Shown here in pieces: positions 16,104-24,162 of a stretch of 40,096 bases of DNA. A program made the position numbers and the translations under genes. The notes under the pieces are model-generated. The model saw only the letters and a list, made by a program, of their open reading frames with translations. It searched no databases and was not told where the DNA came from. Source of the stretch: an uncultured Colwellia sp. (GTDB taxonomy: Bacteria; Pseudomonadota; Gammaproteobacteria; Enterobacterales; Alteromonadaceae); contig CAJXRC010000017.1 of NCBI GenBank assembly GCA_913058405.1, positions 1 through 40,096 on the forward strand, read 5' to 3'. How positions within the stretch are numbered: the stretch's first letter is position 1; the number at the start of each line of letters is the position of its first letter.

Positions 16104-16574
16104 TTACGCAGTTGGCTTTTCAGATATCCACAGTTTAATATTCCCTTGAACCACGACAACGTCATTTTCATCGTATGCAGTGATATCAACGAGCATATCA
16201 CCCGGCTGCCAGTCTTCAGCATTAACCTTAGCAACACATCGAATATCACTACCTGCTTTTGCGGTGTAATCAACGGTCATTCCTTTTGGGATCCAACGAA
16301 GGTGTTTAGGGACTGATGCTTCTGCCATGACACCCATAGCCATTTCTAAACCATTACAAATAGCGATGACATGAACCGTTTTTATATGATTAAAAACTTT
16401 TTTTCTTTTTTTGATAAGACAAGTGCACTGGTTAGGTACTAATTCTGAAATTTTAGGGCTAATTGTCGCGAAATAAGGAGCGATACGGCTCACCATAATT
16501 GAAAATAATTTATTTCCAAACGGGTATTTTTCAAGTTTATGGTATAGCGATAGTGTTTTATTAGTCTGGTTCAT
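16104..16574 (-). CDS. DUF4442 hotdog-fold protein (PaaI-like thioesterase relative)
   Basis: A 156-residue cytosolic protein. The central helix carries HVIAICNGLEMAMGVMAEAS and is followed by RWIPKGMTVDYTAKAGSDIR, the pattern of DUF4442 in the hotdog superfamily. A C-terminal strand, DMLVDITAYDENDVVVVQGN, completes the fold. The family resembles acyl-CoA thioesterases of the PaaI type, but its substrate is unknown. It stands alone: ggt is 230 bp downstream, and the LysR gene upstream ends at 16752 on the same strand. The ribosome site is poor. Confidence 0.75.
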   Translation of the reverse strand: MNQTNKTLSLYHKLEKYPFGNKLFSIMVSRIAPYFATISPKISELVPNQCTCLIKKRKKVFNHIKTVHVIAICNGLEMAMGVMAEASVPKHLRWIPKGMTVDYTAKAGSDIRCVAKVNAEDWQPGDMLVDITAYDENDVVVVQGNIKLWISEKPTA

Positions 16575-16751
16575 AATCTGCTTTTAATTGTTATTTTAAA
16601 GATATTTTTATATGCCTGAACATAATCAGTTTTCTAACTTATCATTAGGTGTACATCTCTACAAACAAATGCCACTGTCTTTGATATTCTTGCTGTGAAT
16701 ATGTCTGCTATAGGTAGGCTTTTTCAACCACCCAATTAGCCTCGTTCATTA

Positions 16752-17651
16752 TCAGGATAGATACTTAGAAAAATGCTCAACCACATAATCTTTAAATGCT
16801 TTTAAACGCAGTGGTTGATGCTTGTCTTGTACGTATACTAAATAAAAAGGTGTCGACTCCACCTGCCATTGATCAAACAGCGGTACCAGTAATCCTTGTT
16901 CAAGTTCGGTTTTACAATATAATTCTGGCACTCTAATAATTCCGTTACCTGACATAGCTGAAGAGACCATCACCCGGCCACTCTTACAAGTAAGATTACC
17001 TGCGACAGTCACTTCAGTTTTTTTATTATTGTCGCTGTTAATGAAGGTCCAGTTTTTTAGGCTACCAGCAATACATCGATGGCGTAACAAATCTTTAGGG
17101 TCATTCGGTTTACCATTTATTGCTAAGTACTTTGGACTCACATAAGTATTTATCTTTATATCGGTAAGTTTTCTCGCAATGAGTGATGAATCCACTAATT
17201 CCCCCATACGAAAAACAAAATCAAACTCCCCTGAAACTAAATCTACTCGCCGGCTAGAGAAGTCTAGCTCAATATTAATATCTGGATGCAGCACCATAAA
17301 ATCACTTATCAAGGAAGCAATGATCTCTTCTGCAATGTAACCACCCACGCAATTAATGCGAATATTACCCGATAAAGAATCAGCACTTTCAAGCACTCGT
17401 TCAATAGCATGAGATATACCATTAAGTGACTGTTTGCAGCGTTCATAAAACGCTTCGCCCTGTGCCGTTAAATGCTGCGTTCGGGTAGTCCTTATCAATA
17501 GACTAACGCCAAGACTAGATTCTAATTGAGCTAATTGCTTGGAAATATGTGACCTTGAACACGCTAATTTTTCACTTGCTTTCGTAAAGCTCCCTTGCTC
17601 AGCCAGCACAACAAAGGTTCTAATATCAGAAAGACTCACGTGTTTTTTCAT
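16752..17651 (-). CDS. LysR-family regulator divergent from an SDR gene
   Basis: A 299-residue regulator with a winged HTH at about 5-64 (VVLAEQGSFTKASEKLACSR, then HISKQLAQLE). The substrate-binding domain is at about 90-290, with FDFVFRMGELVDSS and GIIRVPELY of the CrgA-type subgroup. An AGAGG ribosome site lies 4 nt before ATG 17651. It is divergent from the short-chain dehydrogenase across a 266-bp spacer that holds palindromes, which fits the usual LysR layout in which the regulator controls the divergent enzyme. The effector is unknown. Confidence 0.9.
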   Translation of the reverse strand: MKKHVSLSDIRTFVVLAEQGSFTKASEKLACSRSHISKQLAQLESSLGVSLLIRTTRTQHLTAQGEAFYERCKQSLNGISHAIERVLESADSLSGNIRINCVGGYIAEEIIASLISDFMVLHPDINIELDFSSRRVDLVSGEFDFVFRMGELVDSSLIARKLTDIKINTYVSPKYLAINGKPNDPKDLLRHRCIAGSLKNWTFINSDNNKKTEVTVAGNLTCKSGRVMVSSAMSGNGIIRVPELYCKTELEQGLLVPLFDQWQVESTPFYLVYVQDKHQPLRLKAFKDYVVEHFSKYLS

Positions 17652-17792
17652 ACGACCTCTTTGTCAACTTAAAGTAAACAGCTGATATTTTTGATGAGTA
17701 TATATCACCAATAAATTATAAAGTAAAACGACTCAATGAGCTAACTAAGTCATTCATGCATCAGATATAAATGCCCTGCTATAGCCTTTTCT

Positions 17793-17837
17793 GAGTTATC
17801 AAATAGTTCGATTGGTAACTCTTAGTCATCAATGATG
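17793..17837. promoter_or_regulatory. Candidate LysR operators upstream of the SDR gene
   Basis: Two inverted repeats stand close together. GAGTTA at 17793-17798 pairs with TAACTC at 17816-17821, and CATCA at 17827-17831 pairs with TGATG at 17833-17837 around one base. They lie in the divergent lysR/SDR spacer, 80-125 bp before the SDR start. An activator site plus a recall site is a plausible reading, not proven. Confidence 0.35.
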
Positions 17838-17917
17838 TAAGTAAAGTGGTATATATCATTACCCGAGGTTTCTTTAATATTAACTCAACAGAAAAAACTC
17901 TATGACGAGGTCTTAAT

Positions 17918-18637
17918 ATGAAAAATTTAGTGGTTATTACTGGTGCGAGCTCAGGCATTGGCGAAGAATTAGCAAAACAAATGAATGCACAAGGTCACCC
18001 TTTATTGTTACTAGCAAGAAGAGTAGAAAAACTTGAAGCCCTTGGACTTTCAAATACCCTATGCATGAAAGTAGATGTGACTGATAAAGAAGCTTTCCAA
18101 AATGCGATTAACATCGCTACTGATAAATATGGTCCTGTTGACCTACTGGTAAATAATGCCGGTCTTATGTTACTTGGCCAAGTAGATGTTCAAAATGCAA
18201 CTGAATGGCAGGCAATGTATGACGTCAATGTAATAGGCTTACTAAATGGCATGCAAACTGTGCTACCCGCCATGAAACAACGTAATACTGGTACTATCAT
18301 CAATATCAGTTCGGTTGCTGGCAGAAAAACATTCGGTGATCATGCCGCTTATTGTGGAACTAAATTTGCTGTTCATGCTATTTCTGAGAACGTTAGAGAA
18401 GAAGTGGCTAATAACAACGTAAGAGTCATCACAATTGCCCCTGGCGCTGTTGAAACAGAGTTATTATCACACACCAGCTCTACTGAGATCATTGCAGGGT
18501 ATGAGTCTTGGAAAAAAGAGATGGGCGGTGTTTTAGCACCTATTGATGTTTCTAACGCAATTTCGTACGCATATAATCAACCGCAAAACGTGTGTATTCG
18601 TGAAATTGTTTTAGCACCAACAAAACAACAACCATAA
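17918..18637 (+). CDS. Short-chain dehydrogenase/reductase (classical SDR, YdfG-like)
   Basis: A 239-residue Rossmann-fold oxidoreductase. It has TGASSGIG at 8-15 for cofactor binding, NNAG at 79-82, the catalytic Ser131/Ser132 in INISSVAG, and Tyr145-X3-Lys149 in AAYCGTK. The PGAV motif follows at the NAD(P) ring. Arg34-Arg35 after the second strand suggests NADP preference. The wording is that of the YdfG-like NADP-dependent dehydrogenases of 3-hydroxy acids, but the substrate is not certain. GAGG lies 7 nt before the ATG. It is monocistronic, with a strong terminator right after it, and is probably regulated by the divergent LysR protein. Confidence 0.92.
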   Translation: MKNLVVITGASSGIGEELAKQMNAQGHPLLLLARRVEKLEALGLSNTLCMKVDVTDKEAFQNAINIATDKYGPVDLLVNNAGLMLLGQVDVQNATEWQAMYDVNVIGLLNGMQTVLPAMKQRNTGTIINISSVAGRKTFGDHAAYCGTKFAVHAISENVREEVANNNVRVITIAPGAVETELLSHTSSTEIIAGYESWKKEMGGVLAPIDVSNAISYAYNQPQNVCIREIVLAPTKQQP

Positions 18638-18655
18638 TTAAATAAATGTAAACCC

Positions 18656-18687
18656 AAAGCGCTTCAGGTTTTTGAAGCGCTTTTTTT
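18656..18687 (+). terminator. Rho-independent terminator of the SDR gene
   Basis: A perfect 11-bp stem (AAAGCGCTTCA at 18656-18666 with its complement at 18673-18683) has a 6-nt loop. A run of seven T ends at 18687. It starts 19 bp after the SDR stop. Confidence 0.93.
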
Positions 18688-19216
18688 CTGTCGATCTAGG
18701 TATTATGACAAAATATCGCTCGATACTTATCTATCCCCGCCAATAAAGAATATCAGTACATCATTTTTCTCATGCCATCGATTAGCATAGCTATTTAAAC
18801 TCGTTTTTCTCTTCAAAAAAACCAAAAATACCTGATAAAAATAACATTATCTTCTATATCACAATATTTATGTTCAATTTATATAACATATTCCTTACAC
18901 TTTATTGCAAACAATAACAATTACCATTAAGATTTGCATCTTCATAGTATTACAGAAGAAACTTTCCTAAAAGACGAAAATATCGCTGCTTCTCTGAACG
19001 TAGAACAAGCGAGTTATCTTTCTTTTAAAAAATCTATTTGAAAATTAATTTCATCAATTGAATAGTACTGAATTTAATTAAAACACTGCTGGCTGGTGGC
19101 TTACCAAGTCTAAAGAAATATAGGGTTCAAGACGCTTCGGCAAATAGAAACTCGTCAACTTTCGATCAGCTTTAACTAATACAACACTAACTATTGAACA
19201 TGTAAAGGACGAAACA
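18688..19216. other. 529-bp AT-rich intergenic region before the TonB receptor
   Basis: No convincing gene is present. It contains a Fur-box-like site at 18912-18926 and, just after it, a 35-codon open frame (18934-19041, TTG start, no ribosome site) that I do not call a gene. The region is long for a promoter and probably holds the receptor's promoter and an extended leader. AAAGGA lies 8 nt before the receptor ATG. Confidence 0.6.
18912..18926. promoter_or_regulatory. Candidate Fur box upstream of the TonB receptor
   Basis: The 15 bases caataacaattacca agree with the 7-1-7 Fur consensus (TGATAAT-N-ATTATCA) at 10 of 14 fixed positions. It lies about 290 bp before the receptor start. The match is moderate in an AT-rich region; the presence of another such site before the PepSY operon strengthens it. 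Confidence 0.4.
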
Positions 19217-21586
19217 ATGAACAAGCTTGCCCTGCAAGGGATACCTAGAGATAACAACCAATTTAAAAAATGCAAGATTGCACTGTCAATTGCACTTACT
19301 TTTACTGCTATTGCTTCTCATCAAACAGCTCTTGCCGAAGATAATAACCAAGAGTACGAAAGAATTATGGTCACCGGCCAAAAAATTACTCGTACATTAC
19401 AAGAAACACCCGCCAGTATTGCAGTATTTAGCGCTGAAAAAATTGATCAACAAAATTTAGGCGAAATTAGCGAAGTATTATTTGAAACGGCCAATGTGCA
19501 ATCTACCAGTAACGGAAGTTTCAACATTCGTGGTATTGATGCTTTCAATGTTTCTGGCTCAGGCTCTAGTGCTTTAGCCAGTGTTTACATTGATGCAGCA
19601 GCTTTACCTGAAAGACTTATTCGTAATGGTTTTTCTACTTGGGATGCTAGTCAAATTGAAGTACTGCGTGGGCCACAGTCTACCTTACAAGGCCGTAATG
19701 CACTCGCTGGTGCGATAATAATGACCACAGCTGCGCCATCACATGAATGGAAAGGTAAGTATAGATTACAAGTAGGAGAGAATGGCGAGCAAGAGGCCGC
19801 TATTGCTTTTGGCGGTGGACTTATTGAAGACCAATTAGCATTTCGTTTTAGTGCTGAGAAGGAGGATTTTGATGGCTATAATTACAACATCACTCGACAA
19901 GAAGACGCTGATTTTAAGAATGATGAACTGTATCGTTTAAAGCTATTATATACCCCAACCGCAATTCCTGATTTGTCTGCGCAGCTGAGTTTTACTCGCG
20001 CCACCACAGATAAAGGCACGGAAACCGTCAATGTACCTGAAGGTGGCAATCCTTTTGAGCAACGCTTTGTCACCAACAATGACCCACAAACTTCTGTATT
20101 TGAAACAGATATCACAACATTAGAAGTAAACTACCCGCTCAGTGATATTTGGAGTGCTACCTCAGTTTCCACCTATTCTGACGTAACAGCTGGCTGGAAT
20201 GATTTCGATAGTGACAATGGACCTGAGGACGGCGGTACACGATTTAACAACGAGAGTATTAAAACCTTTAGCCAAGAATTTAGACTGACATTAGATGGTG
20301 ACCGACTTAGTGGCTTAATCGGCGTCTATTACTTTGATCAAGATTTTGCTGGGAAATACGGCGGAAAAAATAGTGTTTCTTTAGCGTCATTGGGTCTCTC
20401 GAGTACCTCGTTGATGAATGGATTTGGTTTAGATCAAGCAACAGCTGACTTTACCATTAATCAATATGCAGATTTTGATCCCGCTAAAATTGATACGCAA
20501 AATACCGGTAACGAAGAAATTAAATCCACGGCATTATTTGCTGACTTTACTTACGAGATAAATGAGCAGTGGAATATTTTCGCTGGCTTTAGATGGGATC
20601 GTGAAGTGCAAGATAATGCGAGTGACTCAAGTGTTAGTGTCGAAAACTTAGCTGAATTGCCCAACGCAAACAACTATCCGGCGCCACTAAATAGTCTTAT
20701 TGATGGCATTAATTCACAACTGCTTAGTTTTGTCGCTGATGCAAGTAACGTAGCGCCTGTTACTGATGCTAGTTTTAATGAGTTTATTCCTAAACTTGGT
20801 ATTAGCTATATGTGGAATGATGATTTAACCACTAGCTTTACCTATCAAAAAGGTTATCGCTCTGGTGGTGTCGGTGTTAATACCGCAAAATCAACTCCTT
20901 ACCAATTTGACTCAGAATCTACCAGTAACTATGAATTTTCATTGCGATCATTTTGGCTAGATGGCGATTTAATGTTTAACGCTAATGCTTTTTATATTGA
21001 TTGGGAAGATCAACAAGTTGACGTACAGCTCTCAGAAAATTCTTTCGACTCTGAAACTAAAAATGCGGGAAGTTCTACGGTAAAAGGCTTCGAATTAGAA
21101 GCCTTTTATCAACTATCAACTGAGTTAGAAATTTCTGCCTCGCTAGGGCAAGCAAAAACTGAATTTACTGACTTTATCGTTACCATTCCAACAAATGGTG
21201 ATCCTACTGTTTTTGACTTAACCGGAAGAAGTTTTGAAAATTCACCCGAGTTTACTGCAAATTTAGCGGCAACTTATTCAGGTGATAATGGCATTTTTGC
21301 CAATATTAGTATGAACTACGCTGACAGCTCAAATGCCGATACGAACCCATATAGTCGAGGGTTACAAGAAGGCGACGATAATTTCGATTTACAAAACGAT
21401 AGTCGTACTTTAGTTAATATGAAAATGGGTTATGAATGGGAATCTATTGGTTTATACCTCATTGGTAAAAACGTACTGGATAAAGAATATGTTTCTGGTG
21501 CCGCATTCGGCACAGGAAGACGAGTCGTGAAACAGAGTTTAGGTGCTCCACGTCAACTCAGCGTAAGCCTACAAGGTGTTTTTTAA
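19217..21586 (+). CDS. TonB-dependent outer-membrane receptor, probably for an iron-siderophore
   Basis: A 789-residue receptor. The signal peptide ends at ALA/EDN (residue 40). A TonB-box-like stretch, YERIMVTG, is at 47-54. The plug domain (about 60-165) has TPASIAVFSAEKID, FNIRGIDAF and IEVLRGPQSTLQGRNALAGA. A 22-strand barrel follows and ends in the usual terminal Phe (SLQGVF). The TIQE-less plug and VLRGPQSTLQGRNALAGAI wording fit the Pfam Plug/TonB_dep_Rec class used for siderophores, but many marine relatives take up other substrates. An iron role is inferred from the facing PepSY-DUF3325-DUF3649 operon and Fur-like sites. A strong terminator follows. Confidence 0.92.
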   Translation: MNKLALQGIPRDNNQFKKCKIALSIALTFTAIASHQTALAEDNNQEYERIMVTGQKITRTLQETPASIAVFSAEKIDQQNLGEISEVLFETANVQSTSNGSFNIRGIDAFNVSGSGSSALASVYIDAAALPERLIRNGFSTWDASQIEVLRGPQSTLQGRNALAGAIIMTTAAPSHEWKGKYRLQVGENGEQEAAIAFGGGLIEDQLAFRFSAEKEDFDGYNYNITRQEDADFKNDELYRLKLLYTPTAIPDLSAQLSFTRATTDKGTETVNVPEGGNPFEQRFVTNNDPQTSVFETDITTLEVNYPLSDIWSATSVSTYSDVTAGWNDFDSDNGPEDGGTRFNNESIKTFSQEFRLTLDGDRLSGLIGVYYFDQDFAGKYGGKNSVSLASLGLSSTSLMNGFGLDQATADFTINQYADFDPAKIDTQNTGNEEIKSTALFADFTYEINEQWNIFAGFRWDREVQDNASDSSVSVENLAELPNANNYPAPLNSLIDGINSQLLSFVADASNVAPVTDASFNEFIPKLGISYMWNDDLTTSFTYQKGYRSGGVGVNTAKSTPYQFDSESTSNYEFSLRSFWLDGDLMFNANAFYIDWEDQQVDVQLSENSFDSETKNAGSSTVKGFELEAFYQLSTELEISASLGQAKTEFTDFIVTIPTNGDPTVFDLTGRSFENSPEFTANLAATYSGDNGIFANISMNYADSSNADTNPYSRGLQEGDDNFDLQNDSRTLVNMKMGYEWESIGLYLIGKNVLDKEYVSGAAFGTGRRVVKQSLGAPRQLSVSLQGVF

Positions 21587-21635
21587 GAGGTAACTTATCT
21601 AGTATTAAATATGCTTAGTTGAATTCAAGTCACTA

Positions 21636-21671
21636 AAAAAGGGCTATTTATTAATTTAAATAGCCCTTTTT
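21636..21671. terminator. Bidirectional terminator after the TonB receptor
   Basis: A perfect 15-bp stem (AAAAAGGGCTATTTA at 21636-21650, complement at 21657-21671) has a 6-nt loop. The stem begins with A5 and ends with T5, so it gives a U-tract on either strand. It can serve both the receptor gene and the convergent PepSY operon. Confidence 0.92.
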
Positions 21672-21715
21672 CTTTTATGAATTGGTAGATGATATCTCGA
21701 GAGTTAATTGCACTT

Positions 21716-21750
21716 AATAATGAAGAGTATGCCTCATACTCTTCATTATT
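21716..21750. other. Long perfect hairpin at the 3' end of the PepSY operon
   Basis: Two 16-bp arms, AATAATGAAGAGTATG at 21716-21731 and its exact complement at 21735-21750, are separated by a 3-nt loop. On the minus strand it begins 15 nt after the PepSY stop. It has no U-tract on either side, so it is not a classic intrinsic terminator. It may protect the 3' end of the operon mRNA, with the terminator at 21636-21671 acting beyond it (inference). Confidence 0.8.
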
Positions 21751-21765
21751 ATCACCAACTTCTCA

Positions 21766-23310
21766 CTAAGCAGAAGCCATTTCAGCTGTCATTATTGGTT
21801 TTTTATTTGCTAGTTTATGTGCAATAAAAGTAAATAAAGCCGCAATAACTGCTAAACCTGTCTGCATACCAAAGACAGTTACTTCATTAGCCTGCCAGAG
21901 TAATTGTAAATTTTCACTATACATAAGCCAATCACTAAATATGGTGAAGAACAACACGGCACCTGCAAGCCTAAAGCCCCCCACAAGCAATGTTTGTTTG
22001 CTAATAAAAACCGCCACGATTGCAGATAATACTAAACTGCCCACAAAAGCATAAATAACAAAGTCTGCGCGATTTATTAATGACACAGGTATTAACCGTT
22101 CGGCTAAAAAGGCCACGCAACAAGCTAAACCAATCCCCAGTGTACTGACTAATGTTGTATGGGTGACAATTTTCACTGAACGCTGTGACGCTTTAAGACG
22201 TTTCTGGCGCTTTTCAATCCATAGCATATTACCAGTAACAATTAGTACACAAACCGCAATGCCCAAAATGAAGTAAATAAAACGTAAATCTAGGCCAGCA
22301 AAGCCGCCAAAGTGCAATTCACTTAAAGTATCAACACCATGACGTACTTCACTATGTTGCTCGGCATCATCTTTAAAAATTATCGAATTATCACTGAGGT
22401 TAAGTGCCACTTCATAACGTTGGGCGAACATGTTATCTACTCGACCTATCAGATGCATTGCTGCACTTTGATCGCCATAGTTATACATGCGCACTACTTG
22501 TGGCATATGACCGAACTCAAGACGATATTGTTCGACTAATTGATCAATATTTTGATACTGGTGGGGTTTACTTTGCCATTCAACTTCAACACTGCGCACG
22601 CCAGCATCCTTTAACAACGCATCTTGATCACCTTTATACAAGATCACGGCAAAAGCAATTTGGTAAATAATGACTAAGTTAAAGATCAAACCACTAAGCG
22701 CATACATTAAAGTAAACGGTAAGCTAATGGTGCCAATAACATTGTGCATATCTAACAGTTTACTGCGCGTATTAGATTCCACTCGATACTGAAAGAAGTT
22801 ACCTATTAGCTTTCTCACATGGATCAAAATACCTGACAACACCATGAAAAAGAAGAAGAGTGTGACAAAGCCAATCAGATAAACACCATACGGAATGTTT
22901 AGGTCTCGATGAAGACGATAAATAAATTCAGCCAAAATAAATTGATCAATTTCGCCGACCACTTTTCCGCTAACGGGGTCCATCAGCAAACCGATATATT
23001 CCCGCCCTGCCTCTTCTTCAATTAAATCTACATAGGCTTGGTAGTAAGGGTTTTCTTCAGAAGGTGGGATTATCGTTAAGTGTTCTTTAGCATTAAAAGG
23101 ACGGTCTGCTACCGCCAATTGCATAATTTTACTTACCGATAAGATTTCACCTTGCTCCACCGCTTGCGTTGGTTGCACAGACCATTGATAGATTTCATCA
23201 CGAAAAAGACTGATCGAGCCGGCAAAAAATACTGTAAAAAGTAAACTGGAAATAATAATACCAATCCAGCCATGTGCATCTGTTAAGTTTGTCAGTGTGT
23301 ATTTTTTCAT
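21766..23310 (-). CDS. PepSY-associated transmembrane protein (PiuB-like), iron uptake
   Basis: A 514-residue inner-membrane protein. The N-terminus has the family mark DAHGWIGIIISSLLF and a first helix. A periplasmic PepSY region follows at about 40-135, then helices with LHRDLNIPYGVYLIGF, LSGILIHVRKLIGNFFQYRV and LDMHNVIGTISLPFTLMYALSGLIFNL. A second PepSY-like loop runs to about 335 and four or more C-terminal helices complete it. Conserved His residues in the helices suggest haem or metal contact. Members are known beside siderophore receptors and are thought to act in reduction or release of siderophore iron at the inner membrane. It is the last gene of the DUF3325-DUF3649-PepSY operon, 3 bp after the DUF3649 gene. 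Confidence 0.9.
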   Translation of the reverse strand: MKKYTLTNLTDAHGWIGIIISSLLFTVFFAGSISLFRDEIYQWSVQPTQAVEQGEILSVSKIMQLAVADRPFNAKEHLTIIPPSEENPYYQAYVDLIEEEAGREYIGLLMDPVSGKVVGEIDQFILAEFIYRLHRDLNIPYGVYLIGFVTLFFFFMVLSGILIHVRKLIGNFFQYRVESNTRSKLLDMHNVIGTISLPFTLMYALSGLIFNLVIIYQIAFAVILYKGDQDALLKDAGVRSVEVEWQSKPHQYQNIDQLVEQYRLEFGHMPQVVRMYNYGDQSAAMHLIGRVDNMFAQRYEVALNLSDNSIIFKDDAEQHSEVRHGVDTLSELHFGGFAGLDLRFIYFILGIAVCVLIVTGNMLWIEKRQKRLKASQRSVKIVTHTTLVSTLGIGLACCVAFLAERLIPVSLINRADFVIYAFVGSLVLSAIVAVFISKQTLLVGGFRLAGAVLFFTIFSDWLMYSENLQLLWQANEVTVFGMQTGLAVIAALFTFIAHKLANKKPIMTAEMASA

Positions 23311-23313
23311 TGC

Positions 23314-23565
23314 TTAACCCATAAAGTAAAAAACGTTTATAAACGCAGAAACCACTAACGGGTAACCACATCGTTTCCACGCTTGTTTCGCGGACTTAGA
23401 TGAATAACTCATCACCATAGCAATCGCCCACATAGGAAAAGCCACTAATAAACCAATAATCAACTTTTGATCAATATTTAACGGTAAAAGATAATTAAGG
23501 TTAAGCATTATTGAGATCGAAAGTAGACAACCAGCTAAGATTGCCACCAATGTTTTATGCAGCAT
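23314..23565 (-). CDS. DUF3649-like small membrane protein of the PepSY operon
   Basis: An 83-residue protein with two or three predicted helices: LVAILAGCLLSISIMLNLNY, IGLLVAFPMWAIAMVMSY, and a weaker C-terminal one. The sequence and place between DUF3325 and PepSY fit the DUF3649 family, recalled as iron-transport-associated but with unknown mechanism. It overlaps the preceding gene by 11 bp and is followed by PepSY after 3 bp, so all three are translated together. It probably forms an inner-membrane complex with them. Confidence 0.75.
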   Translation of the reverse strand: MLHKTLVAILAGCLLSISIMLNLNYLLPLNIDQKLIIGLLVAFPMWAIAMVMSYSSKSAKQAWKRCGYPLVVSAFINVFYFMG

Positions 23566-23878
23566 ATTGCCCTCCCGCGCTCACTAGTACTGATAAAAAC
23601 ATCACTGCGGTAATAGCAGTAGGAAAATTTTTATTCTTGATATGACCATGCATAAAGATGATGACAAGCCAAAAGGTCATCACCAAGGCTAAGACATAAA
23701 AGAGTGCGATAACCGATATGTGCCATTGCGATGCCGCGATAAAAGCAGCACCGAGAAGGATAATAAACCCACTCCATGCAAATCGTTTGTTGAGCGGTTT
23801 ATTGAATAGTTTTTGATTTATTGAAGCAGAGTAACTTAAAAGGCAAGCAACCCAGGTTAAAAAAAACGTCAGTTCCAT
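23555..23878 (-). CDS. DUF3325-like small membrane protein, first gene of the PepSY operon
   Basis: A 107-residue protein with four predicted helices: LTFFLTWVACLLSYSAS, FAWSGFIILLGAAFIAA, ISVIALFYVLALVMTFWLVI, and AITAVMFLSVLVSAGG. The size, helix count and order beside DUF3649 and PepSY fit DUF3325, a family seen in TonB-siderophore loci. Its biochemical role is unknown. A Fur-like site lies 22 bp before its ATG, so the operon is likely iron-repressed. Confidence 0.75.
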   Translation of the reverse strand: MELTFFLTWVACLLSYSASINQKLFNKPLNKRFAWSGFIILLGAAFIAASQWHISVIALFYVLALVMTFWLVIIFMHGHIKNKNFPTAITAVMFLSVLVSAGGQYAA

Positions 23879-23899
23879 TTGATTTCACTTTATACTGTT

Positions 23900-23918
23900 G
23901 ATAATTGTTCGTGTTATC
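23900..23918. promoter_or_regulatory. Candidate Fur box at the start of the DUF3325-DUF3649-PepSY operon
   Basis: The 19 bases gataattgttcgtgttatc match the GATAATGATAATCATTATC Fur consensus at 12 of 19 positions; the outer arms GATAAT and TTATC match fully. It lies 22-40 bp before ATG 23878, the right place for repression. Confidence 0.5.
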
Positions 23919-23955
23919 ATTTGTATTTTAGTGTTTTTTTGTGAAATTAACAGCA

Positions 23956-24138
23956 TTAATTTTTCAGCCATGAAATAGCAAATACAAATTCAATAATGCT
24001 CAAGAGGTTAAGCATAGCGAGTGCTATAAAATATGTGCCATTTAATGCCATAGCGCACTTAACCTTGGGAAAATATGAGGGGTACATGCTGATAACAGTG
24101 CATATAGTGACACCAAACGTCAGCCAGTGAAGAAAACC
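23956..24138 (-). pseudogene. Orphan hydrophobic reading frame lacking a good start codon
   Basis: Between the lysR stop and the DUF3325 promoter, the minus strand is open for 60 codons, from 24138 (just after TAA at 24139-24141) to the TAA at 23956-23958. It reads as two membrane helices: FLHWLTFGVTICTVISMYPS, then ALNGTYFIALAMLNLLSIIE and FAISWLKN. The only ATG near the front is 24087 (43 residues, MYPSYFPKV), without a ribosome site and inside the first helix. A strong AAAGGAAG site sits upstream in another frame; removing one T from the T4 run at about 24131-24135 would join it to this frame through an ATA codon. It may be a decayed small membrane protein or one with an unusual start. The family is not recognised. 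Confidence 0.45.
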
Positions 24139-24162
24139 TTATCGCTTCCTTTATAATGATCT

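Noticed and set aside
18934-19041. 35-codon open frame starting TTG between the Fur-like site and the TonB receptor
   Set aside because: No ribosome site, no recognisable motif, and the length is easily reached by chance.
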